Of a DNA stretch of 64,000 nt, positions 8,205 to 17,484 are shown piece after piece. The first letter of the stretch is position 1, and every line of letters starts with the position of its first letter. Source of the stretch: JAPLDB01 sp038206355 (GTDB lineage Bacteria; Bacteroidota; Bacteroidia; AKYH767-A; 2013-40CM-41-45); contig JBBRAY010000002.1 in NCBI GenBank assembly GCA_038206355.1, positions 62,001 through 126,000 on the forward strand, written 5' to 3'. The position numbers and the translations under genes are program-made. The notes beneath the pieces were generated by a model. That model had not been told where the DNA came from. It saw only the letters and a list, made by a program, of their open reading frames with translations, and did no database searches.

Positions 8205-11200
8205 TCAGTCCTTCTTATTGCTGCTTTTAACCACTTTCCGTAAAATGTCCTGATCACGGAAACTGAAACGTAAAGTATACATGCCATCAGCAAGCGAGGA
8301 AAGGTCGGCATGAATAAGGTTGAGTCCTGCTGATCCTTGCCCGTCAAAAATTGTACTTAGTTTTCTTCCGAGGTTGTCATACATTTCAACAGTCAGGTAA
8401 TCGTCGAAAGGAAGGATGGCATTCATCTGCAACTGATCAGTGAATGGATTCGGGAATGGCTCCATTACGGAAAACTCATTCAACAGACTGCTGCATTTCT
8501 GATTGTTTTCTTCCACGTCATCATTTTTCCCGTTTGGCCTGATCACGCTCACACAATAAAATGCAACGGGGCTTGAAGGAGGAATATTAAACCGCGCAAC
8601 GAAATCATAAGATTGAATTCCATTGCTTCCGTTGGGTAAAAGCTGGTGATAGATTTCCTGGATCACTGTTCCATCCTGTAACTGTGCCTGCATTATCACG
8701 CTGTCAATATCCACTGTTCCAAGATTGGCAATGCTTGCATGAATGCTAAGTTGATTGTTGATCAGTGTTGCTGAAACATTTGTAACGGCAGCATCAAGAA
8801 CAGGTTTTATCACATAAATACCTTTCGTGATGCTATCAATGCAACCGAAATTCGAGGTAGCAATAATCTTAATGACATACCTGCCTGTGTCTTGATAGAT
8901 ATGGTGTGGTGATACCAGTGTACTTCCTGATGTATTGTCGCCGAAATTCCAGGTATAGGTACACTGTGAGAGGATGTTGGTAAGGTTGGTGAACGATACA
9001 TCAAGTGGCGGATTTCCGTATTGCGGCGTGTAAATGAAATTCGGAACCGGCAAAGCATGAACGGTAATATTCTTCTTTACGGAATCAACGCAGCCTATGT
9101 CGGAATACACAACCAGGCTGATTGCATATGTTCCCGTTGTATCAAAAGTATACACAGGATTCTGAAGTGTATCTGTTCCCAGTGTATCAAGAGTCCATTT
9201 CCAGTGTGTAATGCTTCCATTGCTCACTGAGCTGTTATCACTAAACTGATATGCTGAATGAATACAGGCAGGAGAAGGATTAAAGTTCGCAACAGGAATT
9301 CCACTCACCACCACATCGCGTGATGCTGTTGATACACATCCATCCACCGACAATGCAGTAAGTGTTACAGTATAAGTACCAGCATACACATAATAGTGCG
9401 CAGGGTTAGCAATGCTTATCGTTTGCTGGTCTCCAAAATTCCATGTCCATGTGCTGTCGAGGTTTGCATTTCTGCTGAAGTTGGTGAAAGACATAACGTC
9501 ACCAAGGCATGTAGGACTATAGGTGAAATTAGGTATGACAGAAAAGTTGACGTCCAGAGTTTGAATAACTGAATCGCGGCAACCAAAATTGTTGGTGACG
9601 ATCAAATAAACATTGTGCGAACCCACAGATGCGGAATCATACAAGTGTATCGGATTTTGAAAGGCGGAGGTGTTGTCGGGACTTCCGGGATCACCAAAAT
9701 CCCATTCATAAGTTGTAATATAAGAAGCAGAATCAGCTGTACTTAAGCTATTGAATAAAGTAGGATAGTCGGTACATGCATTTTGATACGTATAAGCTGC
9801 ATGCGGTGGTGCATGAACGTTAACATTAACTGTATCAGCACCGGTACATCCAACGTTAGTGGTCACGGTAAGGATAACAGTATGGGTACCGGCTGCACTG
9901 AAAAGAAATGTAGGATTGGTCAGTTGTGAACTGTCAGTGTCATCAAACCTCCAAAGCCGGTCGGTGATTGAACTTCCGTTTGGCGCAACGGATAAATCAG
10001 TAAAAGGAATTGAATTACCGAGGCAAACTTCATTGTATCCGAAGGAAACAATCGGACTTTGCAATACAATAATATCCTGAGAATACGGTAAACTCGGGCA
10101 ATTGGAAGGGGAATATGCAATGAGAGAAACGTGGTATGTATCAGCAACTGCAAATGTATGTACCGGGTTGAAAACTGAATCCAGGCTACCGTCGTCAAAG
10201 TCCCATGACCATGCGGAGATGGTATCGCCGTTTCCTGTACTCAGGTCATTAAAAGTAACACCGTTTCCTTCACAGGCATTTGCAGGGCTGAATGAAAATC
10301 CTGCTGTCGGTGGGTTGCTCACGTGAACATCAAGAACAACGGTATCTGAACACAAATTCGTTGACTGCACAATGAAAGTAACAGTATATGTCGCCGGAGA
10401 TCCTGAGGCATAAGCATAGGTTGGATTTGAGAGCGGGGAAGTTCCGCCGTCACCGAAACCCCAGCTGTAAGAAGAAATATTTATCTGTGATACGGTTTGA
10501 TCAATAAAGCTTATTGTTTGCCCGACACAGGTATTTGTGGTCGCAAAAGCAGCGTCCGGACTTGGACTAATGTCAATTGAAAAGGTAGTATCATCTGCAC
10601 ATCCTGCATCAGAAGTAACCAATAAGGTCACATTAAAATTTCCTCCGTCAGGAAAGGTGTAATCAGGATTCTGGTCAGTAGTGCTGTCGCCATTTCCAAA
10701 ATTCCAAAGCCAGTCTGAAATATTTCCGGAGGCAATTGTAGACTGATCAGAAAAAGAAAGGACTGCATCAGAGCAACCATTTGGCAGGATAAAATCTGCA
10801 AAAGGTTTTGGTGTAATGTTTATTGTTTGTGTTATAGAAGTTGAGCAACCGCTGCTGGCAGTCAATGTAAGTGATACATTAAAAGTATTTGCTTGTGCAT
10901 ATTGGTGCGTAGGGTTGACAGAACTTGAAGTGTTTCCGTCGCCAAAATCCCAGAGGCGGTTAGTGATTGTGCCCGCAGAAAGTGTGGATGAATCGGTAAA
11001 CTGAACCACATCACCTTCGCATAAATTTGCAAAACTGAAATTGACTACAGGGGCAGGAGCAATATTTACAGAATCTGAAAATAAAACAAGGTTTCCATTT
11101 ACATCTTCCACCTCCAGTGCGATGTGATAGGTACCATCAAGGTTGTACTGAATGTTTGCAGGCGTCGCGTCAGTTGAAGAAGGCGGATTTGCGCTGCACG

Positions 11201-12308
11201 GGCCAAGCGGAATAAGACTAAAATACTTTGTTGTCCCTTCATCAACAATAGAAACATACCAGTCTGAATTTTCCTTTATCGTATTCAGGCCGACTAAATT
11301 AACAGAGCCGGGGAGTACATAAGTATTGACAAGAGTGGGATCGACGTTTGTTAAACCGGTGTCCAGGCTGACCACTGTTACATTTCCTGAAATATTGCTA
11401 GGTACTACAGCCAGCCATTTTCCATCATCATTGATGACTGACACGCCTGCGGGAGAACTAAAAGAATAATTCAAAGCACTCACGCCTGTTGGTGCATTCT
11501 GAAGTGAGTTTCCGAAATCAACCCTTATCAAAGAACCGGTATTTGCAGAAGAGACAAAAACACATGTAAGGTTACACGAATGCGCAATGGCAACTCCCCT
11601 TCCACCGCTTGCTCCGGTTACGGTATATGAATTTACCGTTGGGGATGCATTGGTAATTGAAGGTCCGAAATCTGCGACGATCAACTGGTCATTCAGGTTA
11701 TTCATCATCGCAGTAATCACGTTTCCACCTTCAACAGTAAGTGCAATGGCCCGTGGCCAGTTAAGTCCGGGAATGGTGATCGCCCCTGCAGCAGTTGGAG
11801 GAGTATCCAGTCCGCTGCCAAAGGTGAACAATGTAGCAGAGCTATTGAAGATACTGATTTCAATGGCGTACCAGATTCCTGCTTCCTTATGAAATGCCAG
11901 ACCATTCGGACTGGAAAAAACGCTTAAAGGATTCCCAAGGTCAACAATGTCGGGAGTATTCGAAAATGAGGAACCGAAATCAAACCGGATAAGATTGTTA
12001 TTGTCACGACCGCACATAAATACATAATGGTTCGCACCATCAATCACCGGTACGGCATAGGATGCAGTGGTAACAGGGGTAAGCGTATCAAATCTTGTAA
12101 ACTGTCCTGTATAAAAATCTCCGGCGCAGAAATCCCAGTTATAGGTCAGTCCGGCACCCGTAGAGTTATTGGTAATGTTCAGCAACTGTTGCGGGCACAC
12201 GGGCTGGGTGATGTCAAAATCCGCAACAGGGCACTGGGCCATTGTTGAATTATTGCTGTAAAAAACAATGAGAACTGATCCCAAAAAAATCCGGGTAAAT
12301 TTCAGCAT
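8205..12308 (-). CDS. Giant secreted PKD-repeat protein with T9SS type A tail
   Basis: A predicted cell-surface or secreted protein of 1367 residues. A signal peptide (about 1-24, ending MAQ) is followed by a region of short repeated beta-rich units (about 60-360; RFDFGSSF, VDFGNSLQNAP, ADFGPSI), probably a beta-propeller. Next come about nine PKD domains (about 410-1130) recognised by W-x-FGDG-like motifs such as WDFGDGNTSS and WNFGDNTSG. Then a CARDB-like domain (VTNVSATLINNQLSIHASI, about 1145-1260) and a C-terminal type A sorting domain (PFPNPFTDQLQM...YDNLGRKL...LADGMYTLRF). PKD repeats act as spacers or glycan/protein binders. It needs the T9SS, not encoded here. A single-gene unit; one PKD copy (WKWTLDTLGTDT) has lost the FGDG motif. 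Confidence 0.88.
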   Translation of the reverse strand: MLKFTRIFLGSVLIVFYSNNSTMAQCPVADFDITQPVCPQQLLNITNNSTGAGLTYNWDFCAGDFYTGQFTRFDTLTPVTTASYAVPVIDGANHYVFMCGRDNNNLIRFDFGSSFSNTPDIVDLGNPLSVFSSPNGLAFHKEAGIWYAIEISIFNSSATLFTFGSGLDTPPTAAGAITIPGLNWPRAIALTVEGGNVITAMMNNLNDQLIVADFGPSITNASPTVNSYTVTGASGGRGVAIAHSCNLTCVFVSSANTGSLIRVDFGNSLQNAPTGVSALNYSFSSPAGVSVINDDGKWLAVVPSNISGNVTVVSLDTGLTNVDPTLVNTYVLPGSVNLVGLNTIKENSDWYVSIVDEGTTKYFSLIPLGPCSANPPSSTDATPANIQYNLDGTYHIALEVEDVNGNLVLFSDSVNIAPAPVVNFSFANLCEGDVVQFTDSSTLSAGTITNRLWDFGDGNTSSSVNPTHQYAQANTFNVSLTLTASSGCSTSITQTINITPKPFADFILPNGCSDAVLSFSDQSTIASGNISDWLWNFGNGDSTTDQNPDYTFPDGGNFNVTLLVTSDAGCADDTTFSIDISPSPDAAFATTNTCVGQTISFIDQTVSQINISSYSWGFGDGGTSPLSNPTYAYASGSPATYTVTFIVQSTNLCSDTVVLDVHVSNPPTAGFSFSPANACEGNGVTFNDLSTGNGDTISAWSWDFDDGSLDSVFNPVHTFAVADTYHVSLIAYSPSNCPSLPYSQDIIVLQSPIVSFGYNEVCLGNSIPFTDLSVAPNGSSITDRLWRFDDTDSSQLTNPTFLFSAAGTHTVILTVTTNVGCTGADTVNVNVHAPPHAAYTYQNACTDYPTLFNSLSTADSASYITTYEWDFGDPGSPDNTSAFQNPIHLYDSASVGSHNVYLIVTNNFGCRDSVIQTLDVNFSVIPNFTYSPTCLGDVMSFTNFSRNANLDSTWTWNFGDQQTISIANPAHYYVYAGTYTVTLTALSVDGCVSTASRDVVVSGIPVANFNPSPACIHSAYQFSDNSSVSNGSITHWKWTLDTLGTDTLQNPVYTFDTTGTYAISLVVYSDIGCVDSVKKNITVHALPVPNFIYTPQYGNPPLDVSFTNLTNILSQCTYTWNFGDNTSGSTLVSPHHIYQDTGRYVIKIIATSNFGCIDSITKGIYVIKPVLDAAVTNVSATLINNQLSIHASIANLGTVDIDSVIMQAQLQDGTVIQEIYHQLLPNGSNGIQSYDFVARFNIPPSSPVAFYCVSVIRPNGKNDDVEENNQKCSSLLNEFSVMEPFPNPFTDQLQMNAILPFDDYLTVEMYDNLGRKLSTIFDGQGSAGLNLIHADLSSLADGMYTLRFSFRDQDILRKVVKSSNKKD

Positions 12309-12365
12309 GTTGGAAATTGAGGTTAGTGATTAATCACGGTTTCCTACGAATTATTACTATAAAGG

Positions 12366-13304
12366 TTAAACAATTACAAGATGTTTCAGGTAATCCTGAT
12401 AGGTTGCAGTTATTCCTTCGTGCAAAGATATTTTAGGCTTCCATCCGAGTTTATTGATACGGGATGAATCAAGCAGTTTTCGTGGTGTGCCATCTGGTTT
12501 TTCCGGATTGAAAACCAATGAACCGGTATAGCCGGTAATGGTACTGATCATCTCTGCAAGTTCTTTAATGGTAAGATCTTCTCCATAGCCTGCATTGATA
12601 AACAGACGATCGTTGTAGTTCATCATCAGAAAAAAGCATGCTTCAGCGAGGTCATCCACATGAAGAAACTCCCGTTTTGGACTGCCGGAACCCCACACTT
12701 CAACAACCGGTAGTCCGTTAATTTTAGCCTCATGAAATTTTCGGATGAGCGCCGGTAAAACGTGCGAGTTCTGCAAATCGTAGCTGTCGTTCGGACCATA
12801 AAGATTAGCAGGCATTATTGAAATAAAGTTGCTTCCATACTGGACATGATAGCTCTCACATAGTTTGAGTCCTGCAATTTTTGCAATGGCATACGGTTCA
12901 TTTGTCTCTTCAAGATAATTGCAAAGCAGGTATTCTTCCTTCAATGGCTGGGGAGCTATTTTCGGATATATGCAGGAAGATCCGAGGAACAGCAGTTTCT
13001 TTACATTATGATTATGGCTTTCGGAGATTACATTTAATTCAATGGCAAGGTTGTCTGCCAAAAAATCGGCCCGGTATATATTGTTGGCCATTATCCCTCC
13101 TACTTTTGCAGCAGCAAGAAAAACGAATTCCGGGCGCTCTTTGTCAAAAAAACTTTTCACGTCAGCCCTGATTCTTAAATCCAGCTCTTTGCTTGTTCTT
13201 GTAACAATATTGTTGAATCCTCTCGCCCTGAGATTTCTCATCAGTGCAGATCCAACCATTCCTCTGTGTCCTGCAACAAATATTTTAGATTCTTTATTCA
13301 TCAT
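12366..13304 (-). CDS. fcl: GDP-L-fucose synthase
   Basis: An NADPH-dependent epimerase-reductase that converts GDP-4-keto-6-deoxy-D-mannose to GDP-L-fucose for surface glycans. 312 residues, normal for the family. The Rossmann loop GHRGMVG is at residues 12-18, the Ser-containing strand LFLGSSCIYP follows, and the catalytic YxxxK is Tyr138-AIA-Lys142. The C-terminal substrate part is intact (GSPKREFLHVDDLAEA, DGTPRKLLD). The usual partner GDP-mannose dehydratase (gmd) is not within this window. The start could be the first or the second of two consecutive ATGs. Confidence 0.95.
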   Translation of the reverse strand: MMNKESKIFVAGHRGMVGSALMRNLRARGFNNIVTRTSKELDLRIRADVKSFFDKERPEFVFLAAAKVGGIMANNIYRADFLADNLAIELNVISESHNHNVKKLLFLGSSCIYPKIAPQPLKEEYLLCNYLEETNEPYAIAKIAGLKLCESYHVQYGSNFISIMPANLYGPNDSYDLQNSHVLPALIRKFHEAKINGLPVVEVWGSGSPKREFLHVDDLAEACFFLMMNYNDRLFINAGYGEDLTIKELAEMISTITGYTGSLVFNPEKPDGTPRKLLDSSRINKLGWKPKISLHEGITATYQDYLKHLVIV

Positions 13305-13481
13305 AAATTAAATGAAATGAAATGAAAAATTTTACCAGATTGTAAATTTACTCCAAATCCCTGCATTAAATGAAGGAGGATTTGGCGAATATTTAACATT
13401 GATGGGTGACAGCTACTCCGGCTTAAGCAAAAAAAAACCACCCCGGATTTACGAGGCGGATTTTCAACTAAAAATATTTTT

Positions 13482-13619
13482 AATCATTACTGTCCGACTA
13501 AATTTAATGAGATTCCTCGCTGCGCTCTGAATGACAGGACTTTTGGAGAGTAAATATCAAGGAGGGGGTTGGGATGAATCTTTCAAAGCAAAATTATTTT
13601 TAGTCGGACAGTAGTGATT
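13482..13619. mobile_element. MITE-like element with 21-bp inverted ends
   Basis: Positions 13482-13502 and 13599-13619 are inverted copies with one mismatch, sharing the core TACTGTCCGACTAAA. The 138-bp unit has no gene. Its interior carries a GATTCCTCGCTGCGCTC...GAATGACA word seen elsewhere as a dispersed repeat. No clear target duplication is visible. The right arm begins 6 bases past the ppiD stop codon, so it could also act in transcription termination. Confidence 0.6.
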
Positions 13620-13624
13620 TTTAA

Positions 13625-15721
13625 TTAATTAAATTTCCCACGGTTATCAACTACGTTGGCTTTTTCTTTGAGTGCGTTGAATACTTCATAATCGCTGCGT
13701 TGTTTGCGTTGATCAGCAAGTTGTTTCTGTGTTCCGGAAAAATCTTTTGATTCTGCAGGCTCATTGATTTTATCTACTGAAACGGCAAACACTGCATTCT
13801 CTCCACGTACAGCTTTTGAAGTCTGGCCGGCTTTCATTGCAAAAATAACCCCTACGAGTTTTGGCTCATTACCAATTCCCGGTAAATAAGGATTTGAAAA
13901 TGTAACATTCTCAGCAGGCGTTACGGGCAGATTCAGTTTTTGACCGATGTCATCAATTGTTGTTGCTCCGGAAGTCTTTTCATTAAACTGTGCGATTAAC
14001 TTCTCTGCTTTTTTCAGTTTCAGCGCACCGGCAGTTACCTGATCTTTTACTGCATCCATTGGCAACGTTCCTTTTTCTTTGATATCAGATAATTTGCCCA
14101 CCACATATTTTTCTCCGAAAGTAAATACTTTGCTCACTTCACCTTTGTCAACTTTATAAGCCCACCGAACCATTTCGCGTGGCGACTCAAGTCCTGCAAT
14201 ATTCTTGTCGGCTTCCTTTAAATTATCAGCAATACGTTTATTCAATCCTTGCTTAACGATTGCACTATCAAAGGCCTCTGATGTTGAATTGTCACCGGCA
14301 AATTTTTGTGCGTCCTGATAAACTTTATCGTACGTTTTTTGTGAGGGTTCAATTTTGTGTTCAACAACTGCAAACTGAACTTGTTTAGAAGGAACACCTT
14401 TGTCCGTTATTTCAATCAGGTGGATACCGAACTCAGAAGTAACAATTGGCATATCCCCTTTCTTACCGTTGAAGCAAGCATCATTAAATGACTTTACCAT
14501 TCTTCCGGAAGTAAACCAACCCAGGTCACCGTCTTTGATGGCTGAACCCGGGTCTTCAGAATATTTCTTCGCCAGCTCTCCGAATTTCTGTCCTTTCTTT
14601 ATCAATGCCTTCAGGCTATCCGCTTTACTTTGTGCAGCAGCAGTATCTCCGTTCTGAATTTTTATAAGGATGTGGCGTGCTTTCACTGAGTCAGACACCA
14701 TTTTCGTCGCTGTCAGTTTTGCAAGTTTAAAAGTTCCGTTTTCAAAATACGGACCTACCATTGTTCCAACGGAAGCATTGAAAAGTGTATCAAGGGCCGG
14801 AGCCATCATACCTTTTGCTTTATAAGTACTGTCGAAAGGCAGATCACTGTTCTGGTTTACAAAAAGAGAGTCATTTGTTGAAGCAGCAAACTCATCTTTT
14901 TTACCGTTCATCCATTCTTCTCCCTGTTTATTATCCTCTGCAGATGGCTTCACATCAAATGAAACATACTCCACTTTGCGAATGGTTTCAGCCTGCTTGT
15001 AGTCATTCCGGTGTTCATTGTAATAACTTTTCAGGTCGCTGTCTTCAAGCTTGACGGATGAATCAGGAATTGTTCCGAAGTCCATGCGTATGTATCGTAC
15101 GTTCGCTGAACGTCCGGCCTCTTCATAACTCGCTTTTGCCTCAGCAGTGGTAGCAAACAATCCACCTTTGATGATGTCTTTATACTTCTGTGCAATTCTT
15201 TCGTCGCGGATTGCATCTTCAAAATTTTTCCATTGCTTTTGCACGGCCTCCTCGCGGTTAGGAAGGTCTTTTAAAAATTTAACTACGTCCTGAGGATTAA
15301 ACTGATTGGTTTCCTTGTTTGAAAATGCTGCCTTGATTTGCTCATGTACATTCCTACCTGTGCACATATCATAAAGTTCTTCAGCGCCGCAGGAAACGCC
15401 CAGCTTTTTATATTCATCGCCGAGGATGAGGTTGTTCAACTCCATGTTCCATGCCTGTTCGCGAAGCTGATCGATAGTTGTCTGATCAACATTATCTGTC
15501 TGGGAATTGGCTTTATAATTCTCAATAAGTGTTTCCACTTTCTTTTCGAATTCCGGATAATGGACTTTTTCTCCTTTGATAACTCCAATTACATCGCTAT
15601 TCCCACCCATGATCCCTTTATTGCTGGTAACCAAATCACCAAGAATAAACAGAATCATACTTGCTCCCACAAAAAAGATGAGAAGCCCTACTCGTTTACG
15701 GATATGTCCGATTAATGCCAT
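13625..15721 (-). CDS. ppiD: PpiD-like periplasmic peptidyl-prolyl isomerase/chaperone
   Basis: A membrane-anchored folding factor for secreted and outer-membrane proteins. 698 residues. One N-terminal membrane helix (about 12-32, GLLIFFVGASMILFILGDLV) precedes a SurA_N-type chaperone domain (about 40-250). A parvulin PPIase domain follows (about 345-440) with the signature VKARHILIKIQNGDTAA...FGELAKKYSEDPGSAIKDGDLGWF. A second, degenerate parvulin-like region follows (GLESPREMVRWAYKVDKGEVSKVF). It stands inside the polysaccharide region but is not obviously part of that pathway. Confidence 0.92.
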   Translation of the reverse strand: MALIGHIRKRVGLLIFFVGASMILFILGDLVTSNKGIMGGNSDVIGVIKGEKVHYPEFEKKVETLIENYKANSQTDNVDQTTIDQLREQAWNMELNNLILGDEYKKLGVSCGAEELYDMCTGRNVHEQIKAAFSNKETNQFNPQDVVKFLKDLPNREEAVQKQWKNFEDAIRDERIAQKYKDIIKGGLFATTAEAKASYEEAGRSANVRYIRMDFGTIPDSSVKLEDSDLKSYYNEHRNDYKQAETIRKVEYVSFDVKPSAEDNKQGEEWMNGKKDEFAASTNDSLFVNQNSDLPFDSTYKAKGMMAPALDTLFNASVGTMVGPYFENGTFKLAKLTATKMVSDSVKARHILIKIQNGDTAAAQSKADSLKALIKKGQKFGELAKKYSEDPGSAIKDGDLGWFTSGRMVKSFNDACFNGKKGDMPIVTSEFGIHLIEITDKGVPSKQVQFAVVEHKIEPSQKTYDKVYQDAQKFAGDNSTSEAFDSAIVKQGLNKRIADNLKEADKNIAGLESPREMVRWAYKVDKGEVSKVFTFGEKYVVGKLSDIKEKGTLPMDAVKDQVTAGALKLKKAEKLIAQFNEKTSGATTIDDIGQKLNLPVTPAENVTFSNPYLPGIGNEPKLVGVIFAMKAGQTSKAVRGENAVFAVSVDKINEPAESKDFSGTQKQLADQRKQRSDYEVFNALKEKANVVDNRGKFN

Positions 15722-15792
15722 ACTGATTATTTCTAAATTATATTATTGTTTGAGGTCAGGCAATATCGCCAAACCAATAAAATTTTGAGGCG

Positions 15793-15800
15793 CGAATATA
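15793..15800 (-). promoter_or_regulatory. Possible -7 promoter element TATATTCG
   Basis: On the minus strand this fits TAnnTTYG and is followed by CGCC, as at other starts in this window. It lies 71 bases upstream of the ppiD start. Confidence 0.4.
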
Positions 15801-15864
15801 CAATAGAGAATGGAAATGAGAAATACCCGCCGTTTTATGTTTCAAATCACAAATGGTTACAATC

Positions 15865-17328
15865 TCACTTTATCCATTTCAAATACTTATGAAACTCAGG
15901 TATGATATTCAGTTTGTAAACAGCAACTATGTAAATCAAAGAAATAACCAAAGTGTGTAAAATGATGTCAAAATACCTGTTTTCAAGCTGTGGGAGCATA
16001 AAATTGACCAGGAAACAAATGCAAATCAGTGCAGCGATGGAGACATTTTTTCTATCGAAAGGCTGCAATCGAAAGAACTTCCATACTGTAAATGTCAGCA
16101 TCGAATTATAAATTAATGCTGATGCTGAGGTTGCCAGGGCAGCCCCTTCGATCCCGAATTTAGGAATCATAACCATCTGAAGGGCGAAAACAATTATTGC
16201 CAGAGCGATGAGAAATACTGCTCCATACCTGTATTTGTCCGAATTAAACAGAATTGATGCGTTGAGTCCGGTAGCCATATTAAAAAGTGTACCGATGCTG
16301 ATGATAAGGACTACCCACCTCCCCTGACTGTAATCATTGGGCAAAAAAGTGAGCAGACTTGCAATGTTGATATTGATATTCAGAAACAGAAATCCACCCA
16401 ACAGCAACATGTATAACGATGACTTGTGGTAGATACTATTAATTTCATCGCGCTTGTTTTCAGCCCAGGCGTAAGCAATTTTTGACGCCGCTATTTTATC
16501 AATTGCTGTGAGCGGAGCCTCAATAACGGTGGGGATAAAAGCTGCTATGGTATAGATGCCGACAAAACCCAATGGCATAAACTTTCCGATCATGATGCTG
16601 TCAAAATACTTCAGGCCGATGCTTGCCACGCCGGCAAACCATAAAAGTAAACCGTAACTGATGAGGTCGAAGAATTTTTTTTCCCTGAAATAATTCCAGT
16701 CAATCTTAAATCCGGGCTTATCAAAAATGAAAATGTAAATGATGAGTCCGCAAAGTTGAATGGCATAGATCCCTACATACCATGCAATGAACTGATGAAG
16801 CGTCAGCCATTTGAGGTAATAGATTGTAATAAGTGCAATGGTAAGCAGCCGTACGACCACATCATTCAGAAATGCCGGTATGGTGCTTTTGAAATGCGAA
16901 GAGCAGTAAACGCCAAGGATTGCAATAAAGCTGAGGAAAAAGATCAGCGGAAAAACATAATCGAAAAACTCCAGGAACAAAGGACTTTCTCTTCTGTATT
17001 GATTCATGATAAAATCTTTCATGAACCAGATGAGTCCTGCGCCGAGTACAAAACCGATGACAGGAAACAATAACATAAAACCAAAAAAACCATGGTGCCT
17101 TGTTTTCTCATTTTTAAAAACAGGAAAGTATTTTGTGGTGGCATTGCCAATTCCCATCGGAACAAACATGGCCGCCAGAAGGGAGAATGAATAAAGTATC
17201 CTTGTTAATCCCAACTCCTCCTTTGTAAGAAAGTGCGGACTGATAATAACAAGCGATACAAAGCCAATCACAATACCGATGTAGGTAGTGATGGTATTGG
17301 TGATGCCTTGTCGTTTAATTACGCCCAT
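15865..17328 (-). CDS. Polysaccharide flippase (Wzx/MOP family)
   Basis: Predicted to flip lipid-linked oligosaccharide across the inner membrane. 487 residues with about 12-14 hydrophobic segments and the N-terminal layout of the polysaccharide-synthase/Wzx family (KRQGITNTITTYIGIVIGFVSLVIISPHFLTKEELGL). There is no Wzy polymerase or O-antigen ligase in the window. It precedes asnB's 3' end on the same strand order (asnB, then flippase, 156 bases apart), so both are likely part of one surface-glycan cluster. Confidence 0.9.
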   Translation of the reverse strand: MGVIKRQGITNTITTYIGIVIGFVSLVIISPHFLTKEELGLTRILYSFSLLAAMFVPMGIGNATTKYFPVFKNEKTRHHGFFGFMLLFPVIGFVLGAGLIWFMKDFIMNQYRRESPLFLEFFDYVFPLIFFLSFIAILGVYCSSHFKSTIPAFLNDVVVRLLTIALITIYYLKWLTLHQFIAWYVGIYAIQLCGLIIYIFIFDKPGFKIDWNYFREKKFFDLISYGLLLWFAGVASIGLKYFDSIMIGKFMPLGFVGIYTIAAFIPTVIEAPLTAIDKIAASKIAYAWAENKRDEINSIYHKSSLYMLLLGGFLFLNININIASLLTFLPNDYSQGRWVVLIISIGTLFNMATGLNASILFNSDKYRYGAVFLIALAIIVFALQMVMIPKFGIEGAALATSASALIYNSMLTFTVWKFFRLQPFDRKNVSIAALICICFLVNFMLPQLENRYFDIILHTLVISLIYIVAVYKLNIIPEFHKYLKWIK

Positions 17329-17331
17329 TCA

Positions 17332-17360
17332 GGAAGTTAGAAGTTAAAAGTCGGAAGAGT
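17332..17360. repeat. Intergenic word-repeat tract (TAGAAGTTAAAAG type)
   Basis: Shares the 13-mer TAGAAGTTAAAAG with the in-frame tract inside valS (about 57367-57379). Confidence 0.55.
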
Positions 17361-17484
17361 AACGGGGTAAAGATGTGGTTTATTCATTGTTACAAGTATG
17401 GGCTTTCAGTTGTTTCATTCACATTTTGCAGAACATAATTGTGCGAAACCGGATGACAGGAAATAGCTGACCCAAAAATAAAAA

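Noticed and set aside
8205..12308. Reading the PKD protein as a collagenase or protease
   Set aside because: PKD domains occur in such enzymes, but no catalytic domain or zinc-binding HExxH is present in this protein.
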